From Acidobacteriota bacterium (GTDB lineage Bacteria > Acidobacteriota > UBA6911 > JACQSX01), in assembly GCA_016211105.1 (NCBI GenBank), contig JACQSX010000035.1, positions 1 to 64,000 of the forward strand: a stretch of 64,000 nucleotides of DNA, read 5' to 3'. Positions 38,618 to 48,059 of this stretch are shown piece after piece. A model generated the notes under the pieces. The model saw only the letters and a program-made list of their open reading frames with translations. It was not told where the DNA came from and ran no database searches. The translations under genes and the position numbers were made by a program. Position 1 is the first letter of the stretch, and every line of letters starts with the position of its first letter.

Positions 38618-38816
38618 ATTAACGGTTTACGTCCACCCATCCACTTCCAGAAAACCAGCAGACGGCACCGGCATCAAAGTTGTCCACATCGGAGTGAAAC
38701 CGGCAGCGCCAGTTGTGTTTGCGCTCCGCTGCCCTCTGCAGCTCATCCTTCTCAATCGCTTGCCGCCGGGAAATCTTGCACGAGACGAGTTGGGGAACAG
38801 AACAATCCGAGGATGG
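38618..38816 (-). pseudogene. Possible gene remnant between rpsO and pnp
   Basis: One minus-strand frame downstream of the rpsO stop is open for about 60 codons and ends at TAA 38618-38620. It includes RRQAIEKDELQRAAERKHNW and then RCRFHSDVDNFDAGAVCWF. The composition and codon pattern look coding, but there is no in-frame start codon with a ribosome-binding site. I do not recognise it. The rest of the 410-nt rpsO-pnp spacer holds nothing else clear apart from the pnp -10 candidate. Confidence 0.3.
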
Positions 38817-39086
38817 TTACTTGCGGATACCTAATTTTTGGATGATCTCCTTGTACCGCTCGAAGTCACGCCCCTTCAGATAATCAAGAAGTCGGCGGCG
38901 CTGTCCCACCAGCTTCAACAAACCGCGGCGGGAATGATGATCCTTCGCGTGTTTCTTGAAATGTTCCGTCAGGTAACTAATCCGCTCACTTAACAGCGCA
39001 ATCTGCACCTCCGGAGAACCGGTATCCCTTCCATGTTTCCGGTGGGAGGTAATGATCTGAGCTTTCTGCTGCACCGATAAGGTCAA
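38817..39086 (-). CDS. rpsO: 30S ribosomal protein S15
   Basis: 89 residues from TTG at 39086, the standard S15 length. GGAGG stands 7 nt upstream (TTGGAGGAAAATCG then TTG), whereas an earlier in-frame TTG at 39101 would add five residues and lies before the ribosome-binding site. The conserved [15 protein letters not shown] and [19 protein letters not shown] match S15, which binds 16S rRNA helix 22 and helps assemble the platform. In the usual position between truB and pnp. Confidence 0.97.
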   Translation of the reverse strand: MTLSVQQKAQIITSHRKHGRDTGSPEVQIALLSERISYLTEHFKKHAKDHHSRRGLLKLVGQRRRLLDYLKGRDFERYKEIIQKLGIRK

Positions 39087-39131
39087 ACGATTTTCCTCCA
39101 ATATTTCCCCTGCTACTTGATCCAGTTGACT

Positions 39132-39160
39132 AATCTATCATGCAGGCAAGCGGTGTTCAA
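39132..39160 (-). promoter_or_regulatory. Candidate promoter for rpsO
   Basis: Minus-strand TTGAAC (39155-39160) and TAGATT (39132-39137) at 17-nt spacing in the truB-rpsO gap, 45 nt before the S15 start codon. Moderate match; rpsO often has its own promoter. Confidence 0.4.
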
Positions 39161-39183
39161 GCAAGATACGGGCGAGGCAACGT

Positions 39184-40047
39184 TTACACCAACACAATCC
39201 TAGGATGGATTCTCGATCCCTCAATCCTTCCCAAAGCGATTAATCTCCCTTCTGGGTCACAGAGTCGTACCCAATCGTTCAAAGCACCTTCCTTCCACGG
39301 AAGATCTCTGCCGTGGCGAACCGAATCGATCTCCTCTCCCTCAATGACGCAACGCGGAATCTCCGGTAGAAGTTTTTCCAGGGGTATCAAGCACAACGCC
39401 CAATTGGTTTCCTCTCCCGGAGCGGAGAGGTCTATTGCCTCTGCCAAACGATAGGGCCCCGCAGCAGTCCGATGCAGTTCCGTCACCAGGGCGCCGCACC
39501 CAAGGGTTTGACCAATGTCATGGATCAAAGAACGAACGTAGGTGCCCGAGGAGCAGCGCAGCAAAATTTCTACTTCTGGCAGCGCTATCTGGCAAACCTG
39601 TAGCACAAAAACGGAGACCTTGCGCGGAGCACGCTCCACCGTTATTCCTCTCCGCGCCATCTGATACAGTTTCTTACCGCCCACTTTTATTGCGGAGAAC
39701 ATGGGCGGAATCTGTTCTAGCTCGCCAGTAAAAGAGTCCAGCACCCTCTGCAACTGCTCAACTGACACATCAACCGACAAGCGTCGTGGCAGTATATTCC
39801 CCGTCACGTCCATCGTGTTACTCTCCTCGCCCAAACGGAAACGGAGTCGGTACTCCTTATCCATTCCGAGGAAGAACTGCGAAAGGCGAGTGGCCCGACC
39901 GAGCAACATCAGCATCAATCCGGTGGCAAAAGGATCTAGCGTGCCAGCGTGACCAATTTTTTTTATTCCAGTCTGTCGTCGTAGTCCGACCACGAGGTCA
40001 TGGGAAGTAATGCCTGGAGGTTTATTCACCAGAAGCAGGCCGTTCAT
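39184..40047 (-). CDS. truB: tRNA pseudouridine(55) synthase TruB
   Basis: 287 residues from the ATG at 40047. Converts U55 of the tRNA T-loop to pseudouridine. The N-terminus NGLLLVNKPPGITSHDLV and the catalytic D38 in GHAGTLDPFATGLM are canonical. The ATG overlaps the nrnA stop as ATGA, so translation is probably coupled; the longer open frame to 40107 lies inside nrnA and is not used. A PUA-like C-terminal part is short. Confidence 0.96.
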   Translation of the reverse strand: MNGLLLVNKPPGITSHDLVVGLRRQTGIKKIGHAGTLDPFATGLMLMLLGRATRLSQFFLGMDKEYRLRFRLGEESNTMDVTGNILPRRLSVDVSVEQLQRVLDSFTGELEQIPPMFSAIKVGGKKLYQMARRGITVERAPRKVSVFVLQVCQIALPEVEILLRCSSGTYVRSLIHDIGQTLGCGALVTELHRTAAGPYRLAEAIDLSAPGEETNWALCLIPLEKLLPEIPRCVIEGEEIDSVRHGRDLPWKEGALNDWVRLCDPEGRLIALGRIEGSRIHPRIVLV

Positions 40048-40997
40048 CCCACGAGCGGACGGAGCTGCTTCAAGACGGTTTCCAGCACATCCTGATAGGA
40101 GCCACACAGCTCAAGCCCTGCAGCATTGACATGCCCTCCTCCTCCAAAGCGCTGAGCCACGGCGGACACATCAATGTAACCCTTGGATCGGAGGCTGATC
40201 CGGAATTTTCCGTTGCCACTCTCCCGAATAAAAGCGACCACCAAGACATCCTTAATTGATAGAGGATAATTGACCAAACCTTCCGTATCCGCTTTGTTTG
40301 CTCCTGATTGCCGCAGTATTTCTTGGGTCAGCCGGATCCAGGCAATTCGCCCGGAAGGATCCCTTTGCATCGTGCCAAGCACCATGCCAAGCAGCCGTAT
40401 TTTCTCATAAGGATTGCTGTTATAAATAATTTGCGCAGCAAACGTCGGATCTGCGCCAGCACGCACCAAGGCCGCAGCTACCTCCAAGCTCTCGGCGGTC
40501 GTTGCCCCGTACTGAAAGGATCCTGTATCGCTGAATAGCGCGACGTAAAGATTGGTAGCAATTCGACGATCCAATGCAATCCCCGTTTCGTGCAACAGGC
40601 GGTATATCATCTCCCCCACAGCCGCCGCAGAGACATCGTTCCAGTTCAAGAGTCCGAAGTTTTGATTCGTTACATGATGGTCAATATTCACCACCCGCAG
40701 TCTCTCCAGGCCTGCCAGTTCAGGCCGCCCCACATCGCCACATTCCAGGACGAAAGCTCCATCGTAATCCAAGCGCGGCACCCGATCGGCAATAATAATT
40801 TTTTCAACGCCCGGCAACAGAGAATAGGTGGAAGGGTGTGAGTCATGATTTACCACATCTACCCTTTTCCCAATCGACTCGAGCGCCAATGCGAGGCCCA
40901 ACTCGCTCCCCAACGCGTCTCCATCAGGTCGGGCATGCGACGTTATCAAGAAATACTTATGCTCTCGAACGAATTGACTGATCGCTGACAAACTCAT
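40044..40997 (-). CDS. nrnA: DHH-family bifunctional oligoribonuclease/PAP phosphatase NrnA
   Basis: 317 residues. Degrades nanoRNA and converts pAp to AMP. Motif HARPDGDALGS (H21, D25, D27), an Asp at 88 (ECGD), and the DHH motif D106-H-H108 (NIDHH) coordinate manganese. The DHHA1 domain ends with GGGGHVNAAG. The ATG overlaps the rbfA stop by 4 nt, and its own stop overlaps the truB start in the same way. This rbfA-nrnA-truB order is common in several phyla. Confidence 0.94.
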   Translation of the reverse strand: MSLSAISQFVREHKYFLITSHARPDGDALGSELGLALALESIGKRVDVVNHDSHPSTYSLLPGVEKIIIADRVPRLDYDGAFVLECGDVGRPELAGLERLRVVNIDHHVTNQNFGLLNWNDVSAAAVGEMIYRLLHETGIALDRRIATNLYVALFSDTGSFQYGATTAESLEVAAALVRAGADPTFAAQIIYNSNPYEKIRLLGMVLGTMQRDPSGRIAWIRLTQEILRQSGANKADTEGLVNYPLSIKDVLVVAFIRESGNGKFRISLRSKGYIDVSAVAQRFGGGGHVNAAGLELCGSYQDVLETVLKQLRPLVG

Positions 40998-41344
40998 GAG
41001 TCATCCTCGCCCTGGATTCGTCGCAGCAACGTCTCTACACGTTCTTGACTTTCCATCGATGGATCCAGGTAAAATGCGAGATCCGGGATGTGTCTTACAT
41101 TGATCTGCATAGCCAGTTCCCGGCGCAAGTAGCCGCGCGCTCTCTTGAGCGCGCGCAGGGCCTGTTGCTTTGCTACTTTGTCCCCTCTTACTTCCACATA
41201 AATCTTCGCCAGCTTTAAGTCACGGGTCATTTCTACCCCGGTAACGCTGGCATTCTCAATCCGCGGATCCCTCAGACCATAGGGAATCATCTCCATGATC
41301 ACGTGCTGAATCTCTTCCGCCAAGCGAATCTGACGGTGGTCCAT
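40994..41344 (-). CDS. rbfA: 30S ribosome-binding factor RbfA
   Basis: 116 residues. KH-like fold protein for late 16S rRNA maturation. Conserved DPRIENASVTGVEMTRDLK (in part) and IRHIPDLAFYLDPSMESQER-type ending are present. The ATG at 41344 overlaps the stop of the preceding DUF503 gene (TGATG), and its stop overlaps the nrnA ATG, so all three are likely translationally coupled. Confidence 0.94.
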   Translation of the reverse strand: MDHRQIRLAEEIQHVIMEMIPYGLRDPRIENASVTGVEMTRDLKLAKIYVEVRGDKVAKQQALRALKRARGYLRRELAMQINVRHIPDLAFYLDPSMESQERVETLLRRIQGEDDS

Positions 41345-41631
41345 CAAAAATCAATATATTCGACGTGGCAGTGCACCAAATCGTCGCCCAGGATGGCTTC
41401 ACTTTCGCGTACAAACGCCTCGGTAATGCTCTGTAGCGCCTGACGATCTCCAGAAATGCTGACTGCGCCGATCAAGGCGCGCTGCCAAAGGTCTTGGTGG
41501 TCAATCTCACTGAGGGAAAAATTGAACTTGGCGCGGAGGCGGTCCTGCAATTTCCGCAGCACCATACGCTTTTCTTTCAGCGATTGGGCATAGGACAGAT
41601 AAATCTCTAAAGTGCAAAATGCAATCGGCAT
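41344..41631 (-). CDS. DUF503 family protein (YlxP-like)
   Basis: 95 residues from the ATG at 41631. The DUF503 pattern is clear: LEIYLSYAQSLKEKRMVLRKL, then RAKFNFSLSEIDHQDLWQRA, and a C-terminal strand. The family (B. subtilis YlxP) is nearly always between infB and rbfA and is thought to act in ribosome maturation. It starts 2 nt after the infB stop and ends in a 1-nt overlap with rbfA. The function here is inferred only from position. Confidence 0.9.
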   Translation of the reverse strand: MPIAFCTLEIYLSYAQSLKEKRMVLRKLQDRLRAKFNFSLSEIDHQDLWQRALIGAVSISGDRQALQSITEAFVRESEAILGDDLVHCHVEYIDF

Positions 41632-41633
41632 CC

Positions 41634-44420
41634 CTACATCAATTTCGGCTCCACCTTTTCCTGTGTGAAAACCTCGACCACGTCTCCGATCTTGACATCG
41701 TTGAAGTTTTCCAGTGAAAAGCCGCACTCATATCCTGTTTTTACCTCACCCACGTCTTCCTTAAAGCGCCGCAACGACCGGATCTTCCCCTCATAAACTA
41801 CCACGTTGTCCCGCAACAGGCGCGCTTCGGCATTGCGGAGAACGGTGCCATCCAGGACATACCCCCCGGCCACGATTCCCACCTTAGGCACACGGAAGGT
41901 TTCGCGCACCTCCACGCGACCCAGGTGCTTCTCCTTCAATGTGGTTTCTAGCAGTCCCAGCATGGCATTACGGATCTCATTGGCCACGTTGTAAATAACC
42001 GTATGCAACCGGATGTCCACCCCTTCCTGTTCGGCCAACTCGGCGGCACTCTTTTCTGGCCGCACACTGAAACCCACGATAATGGCATTGCTCGCGGAGG
42101 CCAACAACACGTCGCTCTCTGTAATCGCCCCGACACCGGTGTGAACGATACGGACTTTGACCTTTTCGGTGCTTAACTTCTGCAAAGAGTCCGCCAATAC
42201 TTCGACGGAGCCCTGCACATCGGCTTTGAGCACGATGGTCAGTTCCTTGACGTCGCCCGCTTTAAGGCGCTCGTACAGATGATCCAGGGTTAAACGGGAA
42301 CTTTTCTGCAGGTCGCGTTCGCGCAGTCGCGCCTGGCGTACTGATCCGATCTGTTTTGCCTTGAACGTATCATCCAGCACTTGGAACGCATCCCCCGGGG
42401 CGGGAATCCCCTCCAGGCCTAGCACTTCGACTGCTGTGGCCGGTCCTGCCTGCTCCACGGATCGACCACGGTCGTCAAACATGGCCCGCACTTTCCCATA
42501 GACGGCGCCCGCGATGAACGAACCCCCAACCGTCACGGTTCCATTTTGGATCAGCACCGTAGCCACCGCTCCGCGTCCCTTGTCCAACTTGGCCTCCAAA
42601 ACGGCACCGGTGCCCGCCAGTTTTTGATTCGCTTTCAGGTCGAGCAGGTCGGCCACAAGCAGGATCATTTCCAGCAGGAGATCCAGGTTGGTTTTCATGA
42701 GCGCCGAAACCGGCACGGTTACGGTGTCGCCACCCCAATCCTCCGCCAACAAATTGTGTTCGGCCAACTGTTGCTTCACCCGTTCTACATTTGCGCCGGG
42801 TTTATCAGTTTTATTAATCGCCACAATGATCGGGACATGAGCCGCCCGAGCATGGTTAATCGCTTCCACCGTCTGCGGCATGACTCCATCATCGGCCGCA
42901 ACCACCAGGACCACAATATCCGTCACCTTGGTACCACGCGCCCGCATCAAGGTGAATGCCTCGTGACCTGGCGTATCCAAAAACACAATCCGACGGTTAT
43001 TGATTTCCACATGGTAGGCGCCGATATGCTGCGTGATGCCACCAGCTTCTTTCTCCGCCACTCTTGCTTCACGAATCGCGTCCAACAGCGAAGTTTTCCC
43101 ATGGTCCACATGGCCCATGACAGTAACTACAGGAGCGCGCGGAAGCCGGTCCTCAGGCCGATCCACCTGCGCCTGTCGTTCGAATAGCTCTTCCTCAAAA
43201 CTTAAAAAATGTGGCTTGAAACCGAACAACTCGCAGATTTCACCAGCGATTTTCTCATCAAGCATTTGATTGATTGCGACAAGCATCCCACGGTTGAGCA
43301 ATTCGCGCAGGATATCCTTACTTCTTACGTTCAGTTTTTCCGAGAGCTCTTTCACCGTGACCGCTTCGGAAAGGGTCACCGGTTTAAACTCGGTAAACAC
43401 CGGTCGTTCGGGACGCGGTGGCGGTACACGTGGAATAGGAGGCGCTTCTACTTTTCGTTCCTTCCGATGGGGTAGCTGGGCACGAGCGGGGGCCGGTCGC
43501 GGCGTCAACGGAGGAGCGGAAGGCACAATGCGTTCAATCTTCTTCGCAATGTCAGTTACAAGGGGTTCAGCGGAAGACTTCTTCAAGATGGTTGCAGACT
43601 TGGCCACGGGGCGACGCACCTCGGGGGCGGGACGATGAATGGCAGGCGGCACCGGGCCCGCTGAAGGGAGACTGGGAGCCGGAACTGGTTTCGCCATCTG
43701 GGATTCCCGCGCTGCAATAGGTTGGACTTCAACTGGTTCAATAACAACCTTGGCCCCCCCCGCTGCTGCAGGCGTCACCTTTTCAGGTGGTCGTTCTTCA
43801 GCTACTGACACAGGTGACACAGGCAGGGGTGGGGGCAGAGGCGCTTCCGCAACAGCGACTAGTTCATCTTCTTTGGTGAAATGTTTTTTGCCCTTCCGGG
43901 GCTTCATAGAAGGCGAAATCTGCGGTTCGACCTTGGGCTTCTCAACAGCGATAGCTGCTTCCTTTTGGGTCAGCCTCTTTGCCACCCGCACTCTGGCGAT
44001 TTTCCTTTTCCCTACAGCAGCCTCTGCAACTGGCGCCGCTTCTTCGGGGGGGGGCACCTGGAGGGCGGGAAGGGGTTCAGCAGGCGGCGTTGCCTGCTGG
44101 GCGAGCGCTGTGGGTTCTTCTACAACCTTTTTACCTAGTTGCTTGATGCTTTTGCGCACGCGTGGTCTGGCAGATGGAGTCTCCTTCTTTACTTCTTTCG
44201 CTTTTGCGGCCTTTTCTCGAGCGCGCTCCGCTTTCTGTTCCTCTTCCAATGCCTGATCCGCCAGGAGCTGCAGCCGCTTTCGAACGCGTTCTGCGATGCC
44301 GTGATCCACAGGTGTTTCCGGGGAAATGACCATCACGCCGATTTTCTTCAGTTCGGTCATCACCAAGGAACTCTTTACATTGAATTCCTGTGCGAGATCG
44401 TTGACATTTACCTTATCCAT
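41634..44420 (-). CDS. infB: Translation initiation factor IF-2
   Basis: 928 residues. A short N-terminal IF2-N helix domain ([21 protein letters not shown] in part) is followed by a long Pro/Ala/Glu-rich linker (about 70-340). A second IF2-N domain, then the GTPase domain with G1 GHVDHGKT (about 434-441), G3 DTPGH and G4 NKTD, follows, then domains II-IV. It places initiator tRNA on the 30S subunit and promotes subunit joining. The gene begins 9 nt after nusA, and no ylxR or L7Ae-like gene intervenes, which is a compact form of the operon. Confidence 0.97.
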   Translation of the reverse strand: MDKVNVNDLAQEFNVKSSLVMTELKKIGVMVISPETPVDHGIAERVRKRLQLLADQALEEEQKAERAREKAAKAKEVKKETPSARPRVRKSIKQLGKKVVEEPTALAQQATPPAEPLPALQVPPPEEAAPVAEAAVGKRKIARVRVAKRLTQKEAAIAVEKPKVEPQISPSMKPRKGKKHFTKEDELVAVAEAPLPPPLPVSPVSVAEERPPEKVTPAAAGGAKVVIEPVEVQPIAARESQMAKPVPAPSLPSAGPVPPAIHRPAPEVRRPVAKSATILKKSSAEPLVTDIAKKIERIVPSAPPLTPRPAPARAQLPHRKERKVEAPPIPRVPPPRPERPVFTEFKPVTLSEAVTVKELSEKLNVRSKDILRELLNRGMLVAINQMLDEKIAGEICELFGFKPHFLSFEEELFERQAQVDRPEDRLPRAPVVTVMGHVDHGKTSLLDAIREARVAEKEAGGITQHIGAYHVEINNRRIVFLDTPGHEAFTLMRARGTKVTDIVVLVVAADDGVMPQTVEAINHARAAHVPIIVAINKTDKPGANVERVKQQLAEHNLLAEDWGGDTVTVPVSALMKTNLDLLLEMILLVADLLDLKANQKLAGTGAVLEAKLDKGRGAVATVLIQNGTVTVGGSFIAGAVYGKVRAMFDDRGRSVEQAGPATAVEVLGLEGIPAPGDAFQVLDDTFKAKQIGSVRQARLRERDLQKSSRLTLDHLYERLKAGDVKELTIVLKADVQGSVEVLADSLQKLSTEKVKVRIVHTGVGAITESDVLLASASNAIIVGFSVRPEKSAAELAEQEGVDIRLHTVIYNVANEIRNAMLGLLETTLKEKHLGRVEVRETFRVPKVGIVAGGYVLDGTVLRNAEARLLRDNVVVYEGKIRSLRRFKEDVGEVKTGYECGFSLENFNDVKIGDVVEVFTQEKVEPKLM

Positions 44421-44429
44421 AGAAGCAAT

Positions 44430-45962
44430 CTATTCCCCCTTAGGATGCGGGGCAGCATTGTCCGCGGCCCTTTGTAAGGTTTCTGACTCAGCGAGTGATT
44501 CCTCTTTCCCAACAACCGGCTCAGCGGCTTGCCCCGCTGATTCTTCCGCCGAGGAGGTCGGCTCGAAAGCCTCCTGAACTTCTTCGGCTCCTTGAACTTC
44601 TTGAGAAGGGACGGTTACTTCCAATTCTCCCACGAGGAGTTCTTGTTCGGCTTTTCCTACCGCGGCCATCTCACTCTCAACCCTTTGCAAGCGCTGCTGC
44701 TCCGCATCTTCCAGGAATTGCCTGACGACCGCGAGTGCTTTGGCGGCCGTCTTCTCACCGATGCCAGGAATTTCCCGTAACTTTTCTTCGCTCAAACTCG
44801 CCAGCTCCTGTACCGTGGTGATTCCTGCCTCGTGCAGCTTTTCAAGGGTCTTTTCTCCCAAACCCAATTGGGAGATGTTCGTGAGATTGGTAGCCATCTT
44901 TTCCATTTCGGAGACGACCTCACGTTTTTTCTCTTCTTCACTCTTGATGTCAATTTGCCAGCCAAGCAATTTCGAAGCAAGCCGCACATTTTGACCTTTC
45001 TTGCCAATGGCCAACGAAAGCTGGTCTTCCTGCACTATGACTTCGAGAATTTTCTGTTCTGGATCTACCACCAGCACCTTGGAAATCTTGGCGGGACTCA
45101 GCGCATTAACCGCGTATTCCATCAGGTCATTGGAGTATTCGATAATGTCAATTTTGTCTCCGCGCAACTCCCGGATGACCGAATTGATTCTCGACCCTTT
45201 CATCCCAACACAGGCGCCCACAGGGTCGACATCTAGATCCCGCGAGTAGACTGCCACCTTTGCCCTCTCTCCGGCTTCGCGTACGGCGTTTTTGATCGTG
45301 ACCGTGCCATCATAAATTTCCGGTATTTCCATCTCAAAGAGACGCATTAGCAACGTTGGATCGGTCCGCGAAAGAATTACTTGCGGCCCCTTCGTTGATT
45401 TCGTGACCCGCACAATTGCCGCACGGATCCGGTCACCTTGCTTGTAACTCTCTGAACGAGACTGCTCATGATAGGGCAGCAGCGCCTCTGTCTTACCGAT
45501 ATCGACGATGATGTCACTCCCTTCGAAACGGCGCACGATGCCGTTGATCAACTCGCCCACCCGCCCGCTGTATTCGCTGTAGACATTTTCGCGCTCCGCC
45601 TCGCGCACCTTCTGAAAAATCACCTGCTTGGCGGTTTGTGCTGCGATTCTGCCAAGGACGTCGGTAGGTTTAGGCATTTCCACCGTATCATCAATCTCCA
45701 AACTTTCGTCGATTTCCTTGGCAGCTTCCAAGGAAATCTCCCGACTGTCATTGGTCACCTCTTCAACCACGCGTTTGACCGCAAACACCTCAATCATGCC
45801 TATCTCTGGATCGTATCGGGACTGCAAATCCTCGTTTGTCCTAAAATACTTCTTGGCCGCCGCTACCATGGCATCTTCAAGCGCGCCAATGATGATTTTT
45901 GGATCGACATTTTTTTCCTTGCTGATTTGATCGATCATCTGGTGCAACAAGCTAGCGGCCAT
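44430..45962 (-). CDS. nusA: Transcription termination/antitermination factor NusA
   Basis: 510 residues. N-terminal RNA-polymerase-binding domain, S1 domain (VNGIVRRFEGSDIIVDIGKTE in part), and two KH domains (VGACVGMKGSRI and LAIGKKGQNVRLAS) are in order. A helix-hairpin-helix (LREIPGIGEKTAAKAL, about 415-435) and an acidic, Gln/Ala-rich disordered tail of about 70 residues follow. It regulates pausing, termination and antitermination. In many bacteria NusA represses its own operon through leader terminators; see the hairpin upstream of rimP. Confidence 0.96.
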   Translation of the reverse strand: MAASLLHQMIDQISKEKNVDPKIIIGALEDAMVAAAKKYFRTNEDLQSRYDPEIGMIEVFAVKRVVEEVTNDSREISLEAAKEIDESLEIDDTVEMPKPTDVLGRIAAQTAKQVIFQKVREAERENVYSEYSGRVGELINGIVRRFEGSDIIVDIGKTEALLPYHEQSRSESYKQGDRIRAAIVRVTKSTKGPQVILSRTDPTLLMRLFEMEIPEIYDGTVTIKNAVREAGERAKVAVYSRDLDVDPVGACVGMKGSRINSVIRELRGDKIDIIEYSNDLMEYAVNALSPAKISKVLVVDPEQKILEVIVQEDQLSLAIGKKGQNVRLASKLLGWQIDIKSEEEKKREVVSEMEKMATNLTNISQLGLGEKTLEKLHEAGITTVQELASLSEEKLREIPGIGEKTAAKALAVVRQFLEDAEQQRLQRVESEMAAVGKAEQELLVGELEVTVPSQEVQGAEEVQEAFEPTSSAEESAGQAAEPVVGKEESLAESETLQRAADNAAPHPKGE

Positions 45963-45972
45963 AGAGGATCCT

Positions 45973-46437
45973 TCAGTGTTTCAACTCAAAAACCAAATTT
46001 GCTTTCTGGATGTTCTCCAGTACAATTTCCACCGGCTTTTCTTTTTTGTCTTCTAGTAAAACTACCTTGCCACCCTCGCAATGTTGCAGTACTCCTTTGA
46101 AATTACGCTGGCCATTGATTGCAAGCTTCGTCTTCAATTTGGCGCGCCTCCCCTGGAACCGAACATAGTCCTGTTCTTTGACTAACGGTCGATCCAGGCC
46201 AGGTGATGAAACCTCCAATGTATACTGGTGAGGGATCAAATCTTCCACATCCAGCAAGACACTCAGTTTCTCGCTGACCCACCGGCAATCCTCCAGCGCA
46301 ATGCCCGTCGGCCTGTCGATGTAAATCCGCAGAAACGGGTGGCTGGCGGGGCGAGGCAATTCAAGATAGACCAACTCATACCCCTCTTCCTCAACTGCTC
46401 GTTGAAGAAGCTGGCTCAAGCGATCTTCCGTACCCAC
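45973..46437 (-). CDS. rimP: Ribosome maturation factor RimP
   Basis: 154 residues from GTG at 46437, which has GGAG 8 nt upstream. The longer frame to 46482 runs through the leader hairpin and is not supported. Conserved LRIYIDRPTGIALEDCRWVS, LEVSSPGLDRPL and GVLQHCEGGKVVL identify RimP, needed for 30S assembly. It is the first gene of the rimP-nusA-infB operon, and its stop lies 10 nt before nusA. Confidence 0.93.
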   Translation of the reverse strand: MGTEDRLSQLLQRAVEEEGYELVYLELPRPASHPFLRIYIDRPTGIALEDCRWVSEKLSVLLDVEDLIPHQYTLEVSSPGLDRPLVKEQDYVRFQGRRAKLKTKLAINGQRNFKGVLQHCEGGKVVLLEDKKEKPVEIVLENIQKANLVFELKH

Positions 46438-46453
46438 TACCACAACTCCTTCC

Positions 46454-46483
46454 AAAATAAAAAAGTGGGCTTCGCGGCCCACT
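46454..46483 (-). terminator. Terminator-like hairpin in the rimP-nusA leader (possible attenuator)
   Basis: On the minus strand a perfect GTGGGC-CGCGAA-GCCCAC hairpin (46465-46482, extendable by one A-T pair) is followed directly by TTTTTATTTT (46454-46463), the form of an intrinsic terminator. It lies between the promoter and the rimP ribosome-binding site, so if active it would stop transcription before the operon. Confidence 0.6.
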
Positions 46484-46512
46484 CTAGGAACTAGAGCGAA
46501 TTTGGATTTTTA

Positions 46513-46542
46513 ATTATAGCGAAGCACAGGCCGGTTAAGCAA
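46513..46542 (-). promoter_or_regulatory. sigma70-type promoter of the rimP-nusA-infB operon
   Basis: Minus-strand TTGCTT (46537-46542) and a perfect TATAAT (46513-46518) with 18-nt spacing. A start about 7 nt after the -10 would give a leader of about 70 nt that contains the terminator-like hairpin. Confidence 0.6.
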
Positions 46543-46691
46543 ACGGAAATGCTGGAATTTGGCCAAAAAGATAACGACCGTAACAGGTTCATTCTGCAGA
46601 TTTTCGCCATTTTCTACACCGTTCCTTCGTCCCCTCTTTCGCTTTCCCGCTTCCAGCAGCTTTTAAAAGCACACTATGATAAGAGACGAAG

Positions 46692-48059
46692 ATGAAACAG
46701 AATATACGGCAATCTATAAGAGCAACGGGAACTTCATCACACGTGAACTTCCAAAAAGGTTCTGTTACCGATAAGGCGGCAAAGACGGCGACCCCTCAAG
46801 CTGCACCGGCTCCGGTTTATTTTCGGCCAGAACCAGTCATCAAACATCGACTGCCCAACGGACTGAAGGTGTTGCTGAAGGAAGATCACAGCAACCCGAT
46901 CGTCACAACCATGATTTGGTACCGGGTGGGGTCACGCAATGAGCGCCCCGGGATCACCGGAGTATCCCATCTTCTGGAACATATGATGTTTAAGGGCACG
47001 GATCGTTACGATCGCGGGGCAATCGATTTTCTCACCATGGTGAACGGCGGGACAAACAACGCATTCACATCAAACGACTATACCGCCTACTATTTCAGCT
47101 TTGCCTCAGATCGGTGGGAGCATTCCCTTGAGATTGAAGCGAATCGGATGCGGAACAATGTTTTTGTTCCCGAAGAATTTCAACTCGAAAAACAGGTTGT
47201 TATCGAAGAACTAAAGATGGATCTGGACACCCCATGGGCAGCGCTCCGAAAAGCAGTCGAGTCAAAGGCCTTCCGCAAACACCCATATCGATTCCCGGTC
47301 ATCGGAAGATTGGAGGATCTGCGCCGCCTTACACTACAACAACTGAGGCGCCATTACCGTACTTTCTACAGTCCCAACAATGCAACGCTGGTCGTGGTGG
47401 GAGACATCGATCCGGAAGATGCCTTGACCAAAATCCGCTGCGCCTTTGAACCCATCCCGCCAGGGGTGATTCCCCCAATCCGTATTCCCGCAGAATCTGA
47501 GCAGGAACGGCCGCGGCAGGTCTGGGTGCGCATGCACAGCAACGTAGCACGTATGCTTGCTGTATTCCGCAGCCCTGCCGTGACGTCGTCTGACATATAT
47601 GTCATTAGCATCATCGACAAAATTCTCTCGGAGGGTAAACTGTCGCGTCTGTTCCAGCGATTTGTTGAACAGGAAAAGCTGGTGTCTTTCGTAACCACGG
47701 AGTTCAGCGAATCAATCGACCCACACTTGTTTTACGTGAGGGCGGAGTTGAATCCCGGCGCAGAACCCAGGCAAGTAGAAGCGGCTCTCTTCGACGAACT
47801 GGAAAAATTGCATCGCCAGCCCTTGACAACCGAAGAATTACAGCGGGCACGCAATCAACTCTCCGCGCAATACTTGTCCGGCTTCGAGACTACCATCGAT
47901 CAGGCAATTCAGTATGGGCTGTTTGAAACCATTGCCAGTCACACACTGCTGGAGGATTATATGGCGCGCATCCACGCCGTCACGACTGCGGATATCCAAG
48001 CGGTGGCGCAGAAATATTTCCAAAGACACAAAAGCACCCTTGGCTTTGTAAGTGCATGA
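46692..48059 (+). CDS. M16 family zinc metallopeptidase (catalytic member)
   Basis: 455 residues. The inverted zinc motif is intact, H93-L-L-E96-H97 (GVSHLLEHMMFKGT), with the downstream Glu ligand region EKQVVIEELKMD. An N-terminal extension of about 45 residues is polar and lacks a clear signal peptide. The RHYRTFYSPNNATLVVVGDI and HSNVARMLAVFRSPA strands fit M16B. It acts on peptides, probably together with the overlapping second M16 gene. The two overlap by ATGA. The C-terminal domain is the usual non-catalytic M16 half. Confidence 0.92.
   Translation: MKQNIRQSIRATGTSSHVNFQKGSVTDKAAKTATPQAAPAPVYFRPEPVIKHRLPNGLKVLLKEDHSNPIVTTMIWYRVGSRNERPGITGVSHLLEHMMFKGTDRYDRGAIDFLTMVNGGTNNAFTSNDYTAYYFSFASDRWEHSLEIEANRMRNNVFVPEEFQLEKQVVIEELKMDLDTPWAALRKAVESKAFRKHPYRFPVIGRLEDLRRLTLQQLRRHYRTFYSPNNATLVVVGDIDPEDALTKIRCAFEPIPPGVIPPIRIPAESEQERPRQVWVRMHSNVARMLAVFRSPAVTSSDIYVISIIDKILSEGKLSRLFQRFVEQEKLVSFVTTEFSESIDPHLFYVRAELNPGAEPRQVEAALFDELEKLHRQPLTTEELQRARNQLSAQYLSGFETTIDQAIQYGLFETIASHTLLEDYMARIHAVTTADIQAVAQKYFQRHKSTLGFVSA

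Noticed and set aside
46677..46682. TATGAT as a promoter for the M16 gene
   Set aside because: The -10 is acceptable, but there is no -35 hexamer at suitable spacing, so it was not listed as a feature.
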